Assembly: GCA_030620095.1 (NCBI GenBank)
Contig: JAUTXW010002476.1
Coordinates: forward strand, 48,501-112,500
From: Kuschelorhynchus macadamiae
Lineage: Eukaryota > Arthropoda > Insecta > Coleoptera > Curculionidae
Length of the DNA stretch: 64,000 nt
Direction: 5' to 3'
This document shows positions 1 to 11,511 of the stretch, piece after piece. Below the pieces are notes generated by a model that saw only the letters and a list, made by a program, of their open reading frames with translations, searched no databases and was not told the origin of the DNA. Each line of letters begins with the position of its first letter. Position 1 is the first letter of the stretch. Made by a program: the position numbers and the translations under genes.

Positions 1-99
1 CGGAACTTCCCTAGTTATAAATATTTCCTTTTATTAGGAATAGTATAATGTAACTCAATTTAGTTCCACACATAATCATTTAGTAGATACAATATATTT

Positions 100-190
100 A
101 TTGGGCGCCATTTTATTCCATCATGTTGGATTCGCGCCAATATCTTACCAATTCCTGTTTCTGCCATATTTAATTTTTGGGTATCATTTA
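100..190 (+). repeat. Dispersed repeat, CGCCATTTT family, partial copy
   Basis: The segment has a CGCCATTTT core followed by GTTGGATTCGCGCC and a TTACCAATT stretch. Related segments occur near 5690, 5832, 32530 (reverse), 38495, 38633 and 40970 (reverse). No coding capacity is seen. The outer part 1-60 (GGAACTTCCCT) recurs at 2404, so 1-190 and 2400-2470 probably belong to the same family. Confidence 0.5.
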
Positions 191-299
191 AAATAATTGG
201 ATAAGTAGTTTTTACACATTTTTCAATTTTGCTACAAGATTTTAAGTCAACTGAATAAGAAGATTTTTTTACGTTGGAATATAAAAAAAAGTTTGTATA

Positions 300-1428
300 A
301 AGATTTTAGATATGAGATTAAAAAAAACAACTGACAATCGGAAAATAGAAAAATCGAAAAAAATCAATATTTTTTCAAATATGAAGTACCCTTATATTTT
401 ATTTAAAATAGAAAATCTCCTTGTTTTTCTCTTTTAAAAATATATAGTTTGTCTACGTTTAGATAATAGTTTTCTGTAATAATTCGACTTTAAACTTTTA
501 TTTTAACTGCAATAGAGCATCCCTTCTTTGATCTAGTAAGCCATGAAAGCCAAACAGAATTTGGTGTGATAGTATGTCTGCTGAAAATCGTTATCTATGA
601 TATATATAATGATGAATCTATGAAATATATAAATATGTATTTCATTGTCTTCTGATAAATGTTGAACTGGCGTGATTTTATAATGATATATACATCTGCA
701 GGGTAGTATGAATGTCTTTCCACGACTTACCTGTAACGCCTGAAACATTCGGTATTAAGCAATATGGATTTTCTAGAAAATTTATTTTTAACAAGTTTTC
801 AATTTTATCAATATGTTTTTACCTTCGAAACTAATAAATATTTTTTAATGTTCTTCACTATTGTTTTTGCACACTCTCTTTATCCTTTGGAGTTTTTCTT
901 TCGGTGTGAGTTTTAACAACATAATCTATTGGTTGTCTTGATGGAAATATCCCTGGATAAATATCCTCTATATTATATAACATAATGCAATTGCACGAAG
1001 TTTTTCTTCCTCGTTAAAAAGCATTTTATAGGTAAATTACAAAAATTATTACTGTTACTATGACGTTTATGCATGAGTAGTTATGATTTCAGTTCATTGC
1101 TCATCAAATTCTATTTGACTTTCATGGCTTGCTAGACCAAAGAAGGGATGCTCTATTGTAATTAAAATAAAGATTTTAAGTCGAATTATTACAGAAAGAA
1201 CTATATATTTTTGAAAAGAGGAAAACGAGGAGAGTTTAATTTTAGGGTATTCCATTTGAAAAAAATATTGATTTTTCCAATTTTTCTATTTTCCGATTGT
1301 CAGTTATTTTTTAAATGTCATATCTAAAATCTTCGTTAAAAAATATAAAAACTTTTATATAAACCTTTTTCTTGAATTCCTTCAAATAATACCTTTAAAA
1401 GCGTGCCAAATTATAAGGAAAAACCCTG
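300..1428. mobile_element. Fold-back / MITE-like element with inverted arms
   Basis: A left arm at about 303-556 is matched in reverse complement by a right arm at about 1105-1337. Shared pieces include ACTGACAATCGGAAAATAG, GAGCATCCCTTCTTTG and the ATGAAAG segment. The right outer end finishes in CCCTG followed by TA, as in mariner-type MITEs of this window. The matching left terminus is not visible, so the left end is truncated or replaced. The loop (556-1105) is AT-rich and encodes nothing recognisable. Confidence 0.6.
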
Positions 1429-1549
1429 TACATAGAGGCTTGTCAAAAGTTATATTTAGAAACACCTATTTTGGTTATTTTTGTTTCCCTCAGAAACTTT
1501 AAACTGACTTTAATGCTACGCCGACTCATTCAGTTTTATATAGGTTTAA

Positions 1550-2170
1550 GTCTTAGATTAATAAAACATAGACGACGCTACCCATTCATGAATAGTAAAA
1601 AATATAATGGCAACAATCCTAAACGTCTGGCCCCGCCTCAATAGAATGTATCAATGAAAAAGAGAGTGACTGGCCCCAAACAGCCATGTAGAACATAGGC
1701 GTATCGTGTATTGGGTCATACAGGAGATCTCAATTAAATATTGAAAAATATGAAACCACTTATTGGTATTTAATATTAGTTACAGAATTACATTTCCTCA
1801 ACTTGGTTAAATAAAACATAGAAAACATTTAAACTGGATGAGTGAAGAATATTGCAATGGACGTTTCGAGAACCATCTTAAATTTGGTTGTTCTACCACC
1901 ACAGGACTTAATGTAACGTTTCTCTCGGCGATAGAAGGCGTAAAATTAAACATTTTGACCTTACAGCGCAAACATCCTTTTTGAGCCCAAAAATATAGTT
2001 AACACATTCTAATTTAGGGTGATACAAATTTTTCGTTTGTACTTCAGGCGCGAAATGCCATTTTAAACGTCGAGTAAATTGGTCTCCTGTTTTAATTAAT
2101 GTATATCAGTCAAAATATATGTACATGCAATTTTTATGCGAGACACACAAGTTCTGTTAAAAAAATCAAC
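1550..2170 (+). repeat. Dispersed repeat, inverted partner of 48445-48890
   Basis: Blocks around 1590-1625 (attcatgaatag, ggcaacaatcctaaacgt) and 1890-2100 (tagggtgatacaaattttt, cgcgaaatgccattttaaa, ggtctcctgtttt) reappear in reverse complement at 48445-48890 with indels. It is an unclassified interspersed repeat with no coding capacity seen. Confidence 0.55.
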
Positions 2171-2399
2171 CACATGCAGGCAAAGGGTAAATCTGTTACA
2201 GCATATAATATCTCGGTATTTCTTAAGAGTTTGTTAAAAGTACCCTAAAGTTTAAATTTTTCTGCATTGTCGCAAATATCTTTAAAACGGTGTTTTAAAA
2301 CCGAATTGTTATAAATAATAAAACGAGTGGCCGAAAAAATGTAGTGCGATTCCTATTTTTGATCTTAATTCACGTAATAAAAACATCGGTAAATTTCTT

Positions 2400-2470
2400 T
2401 AACCCGGAACTTCCCTCGTTATGAGTCTTTCCTTTTATTAGGAATACTGCGACACTATTCGAAGGCCACA
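2400..2470 (+). repeat. Dispersed repeat terminus (ACTTCCCTCGT motif)
   Basis: CGGAACTTCCCTCGTTATGA matches position 1 of the window. The ACTTCCCTCGT end (or its complement) also recurs near 32620 and 38850. The flanks 2170-2400 and 2470-2950 are AT-rich non-coding DNA in which I see nothing else. Confidence 0.4.
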
Positions 2471-2951
2471 CTTGATTTTTTGACATAATTTATAAATAAA
2501 TTAAATAATTAGTTTTTTAAGCATATTTAATTTTTTGCAAAATTTGACTGAATAAGATATTTTTGACGCCATCTTAAAGTTTATAGTTATCACTATATCA
2601 CATATAAATCAATCTAATAAGTATTTTATTTTACCATCTCGGGTACGTACCAAAATGTTACCAGTTTAGTTCTATCTAACCCTTAATTTTGTGCAAAATT
2701 TGGTCATTATGTTCCACCGTATTAGATTTTTATTAAACATGAAGATCTGTAAAAATCTGTAATTTTTTTACTATTACAATACTTCAATAAAATAATAGTA
2801 ATCTAATAATAAAAAGACAATTGGATTTATTGTTTCCAAAGGTTAACAAATTCGATAAATTAGCTTTACCCCTAACCTAACATCCCTCGTAATGAACCCT
2901 TTGATTTATTACGGCAATGAAATATAACAAACTGTATATGTACATACTGTA

Positions 2952-5396
2952 CAGGTTGTCCGGATTTGGTTGCAAAAGCAGGGTATCTCGCTTATTTTTA
3001 AAGATAGAACCTTGCGGTTTTCACGAACCTGAGCTAATTTTTTGTGAAACTCATGAAGCCGTAAACAAAATTTTCATAGCCTTCTTCGTTTATGAGATAC
3101 AGGGCGAAATAGAAAATTTTGCATTTTGGGACCCCCCTCATATCTCGGTTATCCTTTAACTTAACGTAAAGGGAAAAATTGCTGCTTATGCAGTTTTTTA
3201 CGCTGGATCCAGTGGCGTAGTCATATTTTTCATTTGAGTTGTTATTTTTTAGATATGACCCAAATGTGTGTTTTTTTAAATGGGACACCCTGTATATTTG
3301 TCCAGAAATTGATTTGTCCTTTTAAAAGCTTCTCAAAAATATATAATAGTATGGGTCTATTTTAATAAACAACAACAAAAATCCTAATTTTTATAATTAT
3401 CATCCCAAATTTTGCAGTAGGCCATGCAAAACAATGCTGCCTTTTATTTAAAGTCGTTAACAATATCTGCATCCTAACAATAAACCAAAATAAATATGTA
3501 ATTAAATCTATTTATCAAAATATGTATTGATAATTTCGCACCAAAAAAGTACCACCTACCTAGATGTATGTAACACAAGAACAAAACAGTAATAAATTAT
3601 TATGTTACAAGCCTTTCAGCAAAAATCAACTGTCGTATAAGAACTACAATAACCAAGGAAATTAAAAGAACTGTTCAAACTGATTTCCATTTTGTTCTAT
3701 GCATGCTTCGCACAATTTTTGTATTCGTTTTAGGGAATTAAGCAAAATAACGGGATGATTTTGTAAATAGCGAAAATTTTCTCTTATTGCATTTCCTAAA
3801 TCTTGGACATTATCATAGCGGTCTTTGTAAATTCTATTTTCCAGATATCCCCATAGAAAGAAATCTAAAATCGACAAATCTGGGGACCTAGGGGGCCATC
3901 TTATAGGTCCATTCGTTCCGATCCATTAATTGGTAAAATTATTGTCCACAAATAATCTCGTCATTCCAGAATTGTGTGCAGGAGCACCGTCCTGCTGAAA
4001 ATAAATTTCGTTAATTTGCGCTAGAGGAACATCGTCAAGTAATTCAGGTATAGCTGTCTCTAAAATTTCTATATAGCGATTGGCTGTTAGATTTGATTTC
4101 CCTCAAATATATAAAATTTTATATGTGTTCCTAATATGAAGCAGGACACATTTAGACCAAACCTGCCCTGCTGTCTTCTGGGAAATATTTGGTGTTGATT
4201 TTCCTGGGACCAGAATCTACTATTGTGCCTATTGAGTATACCAGAATTACTGAAATGTGCTTCGTCTGACCATATAACCTTCCTTTCAAAATCTCTAACC
4301 ATATCGCATCTTTCTCGAAACCAATTGCAGAAGACTACCCGACGCTCTGCATCCCCTGGCTGTATGTGCTGCACGAGCCTAAATTAGTATGGGTGGTATT
4401 TGTGCTTTTTTAGAATTTCTTGAACTCTAGTTTTTGGAATCCCTATGCTCTTTTCACTGGCCCTACGAGAGTTTGTAGGGTAAGCTTTTGCATTAGCCAA
4501 AACCGTAATTTCCTCAGCCTCCCGATTTTCTTTATTATATGTTTTCGTACGAGGTTTGATAAATGATCCGTGATTAAGTAAATTCTTTTTTATCCGATAA
4601 AAAGTGGATATATTAGGTTGCCTCCTTTCTGGATATCTAAATAAAAATTAAGCAATAGTATTTCAACATACCTAAAAATTAACTATTTACCTGTTAAAAT
4701 ACATCTCAGAAGCCGCTTCAACATTTTCATTACTTAATATAAAACAAGTTAACATATCGTAGTTTTCAAAATGTTCGAAAGTTTGGTTTTCTTCCATAAT
4801 AATACAAATATATTTTTACACAATAAATAAATATTATGTATTTATTAAGTAGCGCTATATTTTATATACGCGTACAAAATTGGGAAATGTCATTTGCTTC
4901 CAAGAAAACAAAAGAAAACGGCATCGTTTTGCATGGCCTACTGCAAAATTTGGGATAATTATAAAAATTAGGATTTTTGTTGTTGTTTATTAAAATAGAC
5001 CCATACTATTATATATTTTCGAGAAGCTTTTAAAAGGACAAATCAAATTCTGGACAAATATACAGGGTGTCCTATTTAAAAAAACACAACTTTCGGTCAT
5101 ATCTAAAAAATAACAACTCAAATGAAAAATATGACTACACCACTGGATCCAGCGTAAAAAACTGCATAAGCAGCTATTTTTCCCTTTGCGTTAAGTTAAA
5201 GGATAACCGAGATACGAGGGGGGGCCCAAAATGCAAAATTTTCTATTTCGCCCTGTATCTCATAAAGGCTATGAAAATTTTGTTTACGGCTTCATGAGTT
5301 TCACAAAAAATTAGCTTAGGTTCGTGAAACCTGCAAGGTTCTATCTTAAAAAATAAGCGAGATACCCTGCTTTTGCAACCAAATCCGGACACCCTG
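2952..5396. mobile_element. Mariner-like transposon with ~490-bp terminal inverted repeats
   Basis: The element runs from CAGGTTGTCCGG to CCGGACACCCTG, with TA on both outer sides (2950-2951 and 5397-5398), the usual mariner target duplication. The terminal inverted repeats are very long, about 2952-3445 and 4903-5396, and match almost throughout with scattered substitutions and a 3-bp indel. Between them lies a minus-strand DDE transposase gene (3662-4797). Small frames within the arms are by-products of the repeat. Confidence 0.88.
3662..4797 (-). pseudogene. Mariner/Tc1-superfamily transposase, two exons, broken
   Basis: This gene once encoded the cut-and-paste transposase of the surrounding element. 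Reading leftwards, it starts at an ATG at 4795-4797 (MEENQTFEHFENYDML). A 54-bp GT-AG intron follows at 4637-4690, then an N-terminal helix-turn-helix region. The DDE core shows VIWSDEAHFSNSG (first Asp), YFQQDGAPAHN (second Asp) and SPDLSILDFFLWGYL (third Asp). The splice joins the frame cleanly (YFNR to YPERRQP), so the intron is probably real. The copy is dead: there is a TAA just upstream of the VQH segment (near 4378), a frameshift near 4090, and another stop between the second and third Asp. Mariners are usually intronless. Confidence 0.85.
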
Positions 5397-5399
5397 TAC

Positions 5400-5680
5400 A
5401 TATTGATGAATAACTACGTGCTGATCTAAACTAAGTCATGCTTTTTTTCTTTTACAAAAGAAAGAATTCATAAAAAGGGAAGTTGCGAGTAAAGATAATT
5501 TACCTATCTGTTATATATTTAATTTATTTTTCTATTATTTAGATCATTATTATTTTTATGAACATTTATGTTTCATAATTCTATCTACACGGTCTATAAT
5601 AAAAAAGATTATATAATTTATTGTTTTGCTCCATTAAAAAAAGGTTTTATTCAAGAAAAAGCAATTTTGCCGAATTTTTA
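5400..5680. other. AT-rich non-coding stretch
   Basis: No coding or structured signal is seen. A GGGAAGTTGCGAGTAAAG segment near 5479 resembles the terminus of the dispersed repeat at 32620. Confidence 0.4.
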
Positions 5681-5684
5681 AAAA

Positions 5685-5990
5685 TTTTATTAAGCCGCCA
5701 TTTTGCTTTGCCATATAGGATTCGCATTAAAATTTTACCAACTTATATCTGCGTTATGCTTGATTATTGTGTAAAATATCAAATCAATTATATAAGTAAC
5801 CTTTCTTCCCTGATTTGTTTGAACACTTCATTAGGCCGCCGTTTTGTTATGCCATAATCGCTTCGCACCAAAATTTTGTGATGTTAAGGTAATCCTTAAT
5901 ATCACACTCAATTTTTGTAGAAAAATTAAGATCCCTTGATTAAGTTTGTTTCTTTATTAATTTTTTAACATTTTATCGGGTATCCCCATA
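5685..5990 (+). repeat. Dispersed repeat, CGCCATTTTG family, two partial copies
   Basis: Two cores occur in tandem: AAGCCGCCATTTTGCTTTGC near 5694 and GGCCGCCGTTTTGTTATGC near 5833. Each is followed by a GGATTCGC- or CTTCGC-like segment and an AAAATTTT stretch. The repeat continues at 8179 after interruption by the insertion at 5995-8178. Confidence 0.5.
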
Positions 5991-5994
5991 ATAT

Positions 5995-8178
5995 TGTAAC
6001 GTATGGATGTTTTAACGAACATAATTTTACTAGGCAAACCTCATAAAAGGGCCTAGGCACGACAGCTCCTTTTGCCGGCTCTGGCATGAGTTGACAGGCG
6101 GGGTTATTTTGACTAATTTAATTATTCATTCTGTCCCTTTCGATAATTTAATGCATACAGTATACTTTTCAGAAGACACGTCTTATAACACGGAGCTTAA
6201 GTAAGATTTTTAAAAAGGGCGCCATCCGCAATAAAAAAAAGAAATAAATGTGCTGCCGTGTTATAAGTCGGACTTTGCGGAAAATCCTTCTTCCGAAATT
6301 ATTAACTGTACTTTACCAAAATAAAAAACCTATTTAAACAACAAATTACCAAATTTATTACAAAATAATTAAATTACACTAAGACAAATGTTCAAAATCA
6401 ACGTAGATGGTGAATTATTTAATAATTTAAAAATAATTAGCAATTATTAAAAGGAAAATTCTTGTGAAATAATTTGTAAAATTACGGTCACTAATATTGA
6501 ATTATATGTACCCTAATTGGCCAATAATTAAAACACTGTTAAGATAATGAATTACTCAAATTTTCGGATGAAATAAACCAATAAAAATTTTCAGACAATA
6601 AAAAAAAAATGGAAATTTCTCACCAAAACTCTTAATAGCTGCGCCACGTGGTGGAGAACCCACGACCTTTGTGGACGGCTCAAGGCTGCATCAGTTCTTT
6701 TAACGCCTACCTACTCCTCTCCCTCAATGGTTCTCGAACAGGATTTATGACGAATTGTATCCGGGATGACCTTATTTTCTCGGAACCAAAATTGAATTTA
6801 AGATGCAATTGGGAACGGAATTCTATCCAATATTTAATTTAGGCGAGCCTAAATATATAGTTGTGGTAGACAACAAAAAATTTTCTAGCAACTAGTGGCT
6901 AGTTCTAAAGGCGGCTAGTTAGGCGTTTAGCTATAAAAACTTATCCAGAAATTCAAGTACTGAATTCAAAATGGATAAGAAAAAATTATGACATGAAATT
7001 TTAGATTTCAATTTTATAGTCTTTTTAAAAAAAAGCTAGTTTGTAGAATAATAAAAGGCAAGGCAAAAGGACAAGTCGGTGTAGAGCTGAAAGGAAAAGA
7101 AAAAAATAGGCGTCAGCATGGCATGGCGTGATCTCGAAATCCAGTAATATAATATAAAAATTTAATACAAAAATTCACACTTAAATTTTGAACAAATTAA
7201 TCTAAATAATCAATAATGTAATTACAAATTTTAATGCATTACCTGACTGATGTAACTCTGGGAAAAACTAACAAATTACGTTTCAAGAGTTTGACCCGTC
7301 AAAATGGCTGCCGACTTGCACAAAGTTCTGAAGATAAAATGGCTTGCTAAACGTGAAACCAATACGTTTAGCAGAGAAACAAGAATTCAAAAAAAGGTTC
7401 CCTTTTTTTAACATAGGATAGCCAAATCTCAACACAGGTTTGCTGGGCTGACGGCGCAAATAAAACCCCAAAGTAAACGTATGTCTTAAATGATTTTAAT
7501 TGAAAAGAAAAACTATTGCTTAAATATATACTAGAGCAATTTAATTAACTCAATTAATTATAAGCTATATAAATAATATAATTCAACAAACCAAAATTAA
7601 CAGAAAAATAACTAGAGAAAATAAGTTTTAATCTTTATGTTATCTTCCCAATTGAACTATAATAATATTAAATATCAAATCCCCTTGTAATTATTATGAT
7701 CAACGACATACATGCAATTATTCGCCAACGAAGAAAGCAATATTGAGTGTACGACAAGAACGCATTTTTAAATCTGCCTTGAGAGGAACAAGGAAAGCCA
7801 AAAACTAGTCTACACCACGCGGTGAACAACGTGTCGCCTATTGGCTACCAAATTTATACAAATACGAGGGAGATTCGTAGGTATCCAAAAAAAAATAAAT
7901 AAATGATATCACTGAAATGTCAGAATTCATGCATCCTTAGCGTCAAATAAATACTGAAATATAGTGATATAACAACTTAAATATACACAATAATTATAAT
8001 TAGCCTATTTACGTCCAACCGCAAGCTTGAATCTAGAAAAATTTAATACGCGCAATATAGGTCTGTAAGCAATAAAATATTTAAATTATTAAATACTAAA
8101 TATGTTTACTTAAAAAAAATATAGATTTACTAACATGATAATTTGTCTGACCGTAACGCACGACAGTACACCGTTACA
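5995..8178. mobile_element. Probable solo LTR (2.18 kb) with ATAT target duplication
   Basis: The segment begins TGTAACG and ends CGTTACA, giving the TG...CA ends of an LTR. It is flanked by ATAT on both sides (5991-5994 and 8179-8182); 4-bp duplications are typical of Ty3/gypsy integrations. The interrupted DNA is the dispersed repeat whose uninterrupted form is seen near 38680. I see no internal second TGTAACG end and no gag or pol similarity, so a solo LTR or a non-autonomous element is more likely than a complete one. A palindromic CCACGTGG lies at about 6643. An inverted pair (ttataacacgg / ccgtgttataa) lies at about 6184 and 6256. Confidence 0.65.
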
Positions 8179-8400
8179 ATATGACCATTGATTTTTCAGC
8201 AAAATTTAAAGCCAACCGAAAAAGTAGTTTTTCAGCCATGCCGCTCACAGACAGGCCAACGGAAATGTTTATTCATGTTTTTCGATATCTTCTCTAGGGG
8301 CCCTGAAATGCCAAGATCTGCAAAATTCCGAAGAGGACTTTTTCACGAATAAAAAACTTGCCACATACGAGGGAAATAATGCGGCTTAACATGAATTCAT
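8179..8400 (+). repeat. Dispersed repeat continuation (CACAGACAG... segment)
   Basis: Contains CATGCCGCTCACAGACAGGC, CCCTGAAATGCCAAGAT and TTTTTCACGAATAA. These match the 38700-38850 copy (GCCGCGCACAGACAGACCG, CCCTGAAACGTGAAGAT). It is the right-hand half of the repeat interrupted by 5995-8178. Confidence 0.5.
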
Positions 8401-8434
8401 TTTTTTTGGCATCTATACGGCGATCGTTTCAAGC

Positions 8435-9276
8435 AGTTTCGAAGTGGTTGACTTGAATAGTTATTAAAGTAAACAGCATGAAGTTACAGAATATCCACTT
8501 TGTAGCCTCACAGTTTTAGGCACTTTTCTTTCGCAATTTTTCATTAAAAGTGAATGACCGGAGGTTTAAAGTCACTTAAAGCTCTCAAAATTTACTTGAA
8601 TCTTCACTAAAGCAAAGAGCATAAAATGATAATAAGAAAGTTGCTTCTAGCCCAACAGATTGAGGCACTGCTCTCTTGTAATTTTTCATAAAAAGTGAAT
8701 GATCGGGGGTCAGTTATCCTAGAGCTACCAAAATTGGCACAAATCTTTACTAGAGAAAGCAGCATAAAACGGATCAGTATCAATTTCTAGCCCCATAAAG
8801 TGAGGTACTTCCCTTTGGTAATTTTTTATTAAAAGTGAATGACCGGGGGTTTGAAATCATCTTTAAGCTACCAAAATTGTCTTGAATCTTCACTAAAGCA
8901 AACAGCCTAAAATACTTTAGTATCAACTTTTTAGCTCCACAGATTGAGGCACTTCCCTCTTCCAATTTTTCATAAAAAGCGAATGACCGGGTGTCTAAAA
9001 TTATCCTAGAGCTACCAAAATTGGCATAAATCTTTATTAGAGCAAGCAGCATAAAACGGCTGAGTATCAACTTTCTAGTCCTTCAGATTGAGGCAATTCC
9101 CTCTAGCATTTTTTCATAAAAAGTGAATTACCGGGTTTTAAAGTTATTCTAAAGCTACCAAAATCAACTGAAATTTTCAGTAAAGCAAAGAGCAAAAAAT
9201 GGCCTAGTATCAGCTTTCTAGCCCCTCAGATAGAGGCACTTCCCTGTCGCAATTTTTCATAAAAAGTGAATGACCG

Positions 9277-9283
<7 letters not shown>
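8435..9283 (-). repeat. 144-bp satellite array, reverse orientation
   Basis: About six degenerate monomers carry the complement of the conserved words TTCACTTTTTATGAAAAATT, AGTGCCTCAAT and GCTAGAAAGTTGATAC. Monomers alternate between an A type (agatttgtgccaattttggtagctctaggataa on the other strand) and a B type (gaagattcaagttaattttgatagctttaagatgac). The array runs straight into a TA microsatellite. Confidence 0.85.

Positions 9284-9342
<59 letters not shown>
9284..9342. repeat. (TA)n microsatellite
   Basis: About 30 TA units lie between the satellite and the start of a LINE-A fragment. A matching TA tract lies at the far end of the same LINE copy (23246-23297). Confidence 0.95.
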
Positions 9343-9345
<3 letters not shown>

Positions 9346-9540
9346 CATACATTGAAAAACAGCGGTTTTTCAATTTATGCAATCAATTTTGAACATCTTT
9401 GAAAAGTGTGAATTAGCATTTGGTATCTTTATTGACTTATCTAAGGCCTATGACTGTCTATATGTCTATATGGAGATATACTTTTGAAAAAAACTGGAGT
9501 TATATGGTGTACGGGGCAATGCTTTAAAATGGTTTTCTTC
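9343..9540 (+). pseudogene. LINE family A reverse transcriptase, left part
   Basis: Part of the reverse transcriptase domain of a non-LTR retrotransposon. It encodes a segment like FGIFIDLSKAYDCLY, with the catalytic Asp of the RT A motif, in a frameshifted form. The same DNA is seen uninterrupted on the minus strand at about 55900-56110. It stops at 9540 after a TTTTCTTCA sequence and resumes at 22811 (TGTGAATAATCG), separated by the gypsy/hAT nest. Confidence 0.85.
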
Positions 9541-10567
9541 AATTTTAAAATTCTACAGTTTCCTTTATATACTGTCATCTCTGGTAAGAGATTGATACAT
9601 CGATTTTAATTTGCACTCGTTTTTTACCTTATTTTCCTATTTTTCACAACCCTGGGACAGGTTGGTTGTAATATGTAGTGTTTATTAATTTGACACATTC
9701 TTCCAATGTTGTCGATTCTGACTTCCATCTTCAGAATTTCATTATTTTGACAATTTGTCATTAGGCGATTTCTTAATCTCACAGAATTTCGAAGCAATAT
9801 GGCTTCTCCACTATTCAGTCAGCTGTTAGGTGACTCGATGAAGGAGAGGTCAAGGGCCATTTTGGTAAAATAGGTCACTTTCCTTTGGTATCTCGTGCTT
9901 GAAAGTCAAAATATGTCTTTTTAAGAGTTCTTGATTTCCTTTGTGCCTGGTGCGGCATGTTGCATCAAATTTAGTAAAGACTGCTATGTTTGTTTTCTTT
10001 ACCTTTTTGGATAAAAAAATGCCAATGTCTGGCGGATTTTGTTTACCCATAATTAAGAGTCCAACGTCCACTCTCCAACGTACACCCTACAACCTCCACG
10101 CTTCTTCCTTCAGCGACGAAGTCTTTTTGGTATTTTTACCATATTTGTATGAAAATGCAGAGGTAACATAACCTGTCTTTTTTGTCCATTTTCCACATGT
10201 TCTTATGGAAGAGTGGACACGTGCACAGGGTTGCTGTGCTGAGATGAGCTAACTCATACCTCCACAGATCTACATCCACTGCTTTTGGAATTAAGGCCAG
10301 TTATTTCCATTTTATTTATAATGAGTATGAATATATTTATAGGTTTTATTTTAGTATAACCTCATGAATTTTAAGCCCTTCAGGCAAATTTCATGATTAC
10401 TTTGTTTATTATACCTAAGACAATATCAATATATACCTATATACTTTTATCTATTTAAATTTATTTACCTACATATAGTGATTAGTGTTGTAAAACCTAA
10501 TCTGATAATTTTGGTTTGAACAATACATAGACTTATCGGTTAGATAAAGCACATTTCTTACATATTC

Positions 10568-10575
10568 ATATGGGC
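10568..10575. repeat. hAT target-site duplication, left copy
   Basis: ATATGGGC, identical to 14355-14362. Eight base pairs is the standard hAT duplication length. Confidence 0.95.
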
Positions 10576-11121
10576 CAGGGCCGTTTTTAGGGGTGTGCAC
10601 GGTGTGCCGGCACAAAGGCGGCCAAATTATTGGGGCGGCCGCAGGCCGCCCGCCAAAAACACAAAATTAGCCATTTGATTACAAAAATATACCTATATTT
10701 TTGTTTTCAAAATAAAGAAAAATTAAATTACATTTTGTTAGGCTTTTAAGATAAAACATTCATAAGAAATTTATTACCGGTCATTTCTTTTTTTGCTGTG
10801 CATGAGTTGCCGAAATTACAATAGAACTATTTATAGCAGCGTTCCTTGGAAAAGCAATAAAAATGATAGATAAGGGCGGCCGCCTTTCAATGCAAAAATG
10901 TTTGTTTATACTTCATAATTGGTATGTGTACAGTATATAGTTTTATATAGCTCTATATACTGTAGAATGGGGCAGTTTTTAAATGTTTTGTTTTTCTTTT
11001 TAGTATTCGATTAACTAGCGAGAGTTTAACAGTGATATAAAGTGTTTGTTGTTTAGTTATTTTTTTCTACATTTTGCAAAAGTGAAATTTCAAAAGAAAC
11101 AAATTTTCGTAATTTAAAAAG

Positions 11122-11511
11122 GTAAGTTCTTCGGATAGATATTACTTTACTTAATATTACCATCCAAATCCGCATCTTACGTTTTGGATTTAATGATTGA
11201 GATCAAAAAGTGGTTTATTGTTAATTTTATGTCTAGATTAATTTTCTATATTTCAAGTTTTAAAAAATGTATAAAGTAGTTTTACTAATTTACTTATCTA
11301 ATAAAAATATAATAATTATATTTATTTTTTGGGTCCTTTTAAAAACAAAATCTGATGCTAGATTACAATTTTACTTATTATTTATAAAAAATTCCATTTG
11401 GTGAGAACTTAATTGGGGATACTATAAAATTATATCTTCGCAGATTCAGAACTATTACATAAACATAAACTAAATTTTCTAACTTTAATTACCTTTCAAT
11501 TTTATTTCCAG
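11122..11511 (+). other. Predicted intron in the 5' leader of the hAT transposase gene
   Basis: A consensus donor (AAG|GTAAGT) at 11122 and an acceptor (TTTTATTTCCAG) ending at 11511 lie immediately before the ATG at 11512. Removing this 390-bp interval would join a short leader exon directly to the start codon. This is inferred from splice signals only. Confidence 0.6.

Noticed and set aside
2917..3288. Overlapping 80-84-codon frames on both strands, mirrored at 5067-5297
   Set aside because: They lie in the terminal inverted repeats of the mariner element and appear on both arms with no protein motif.
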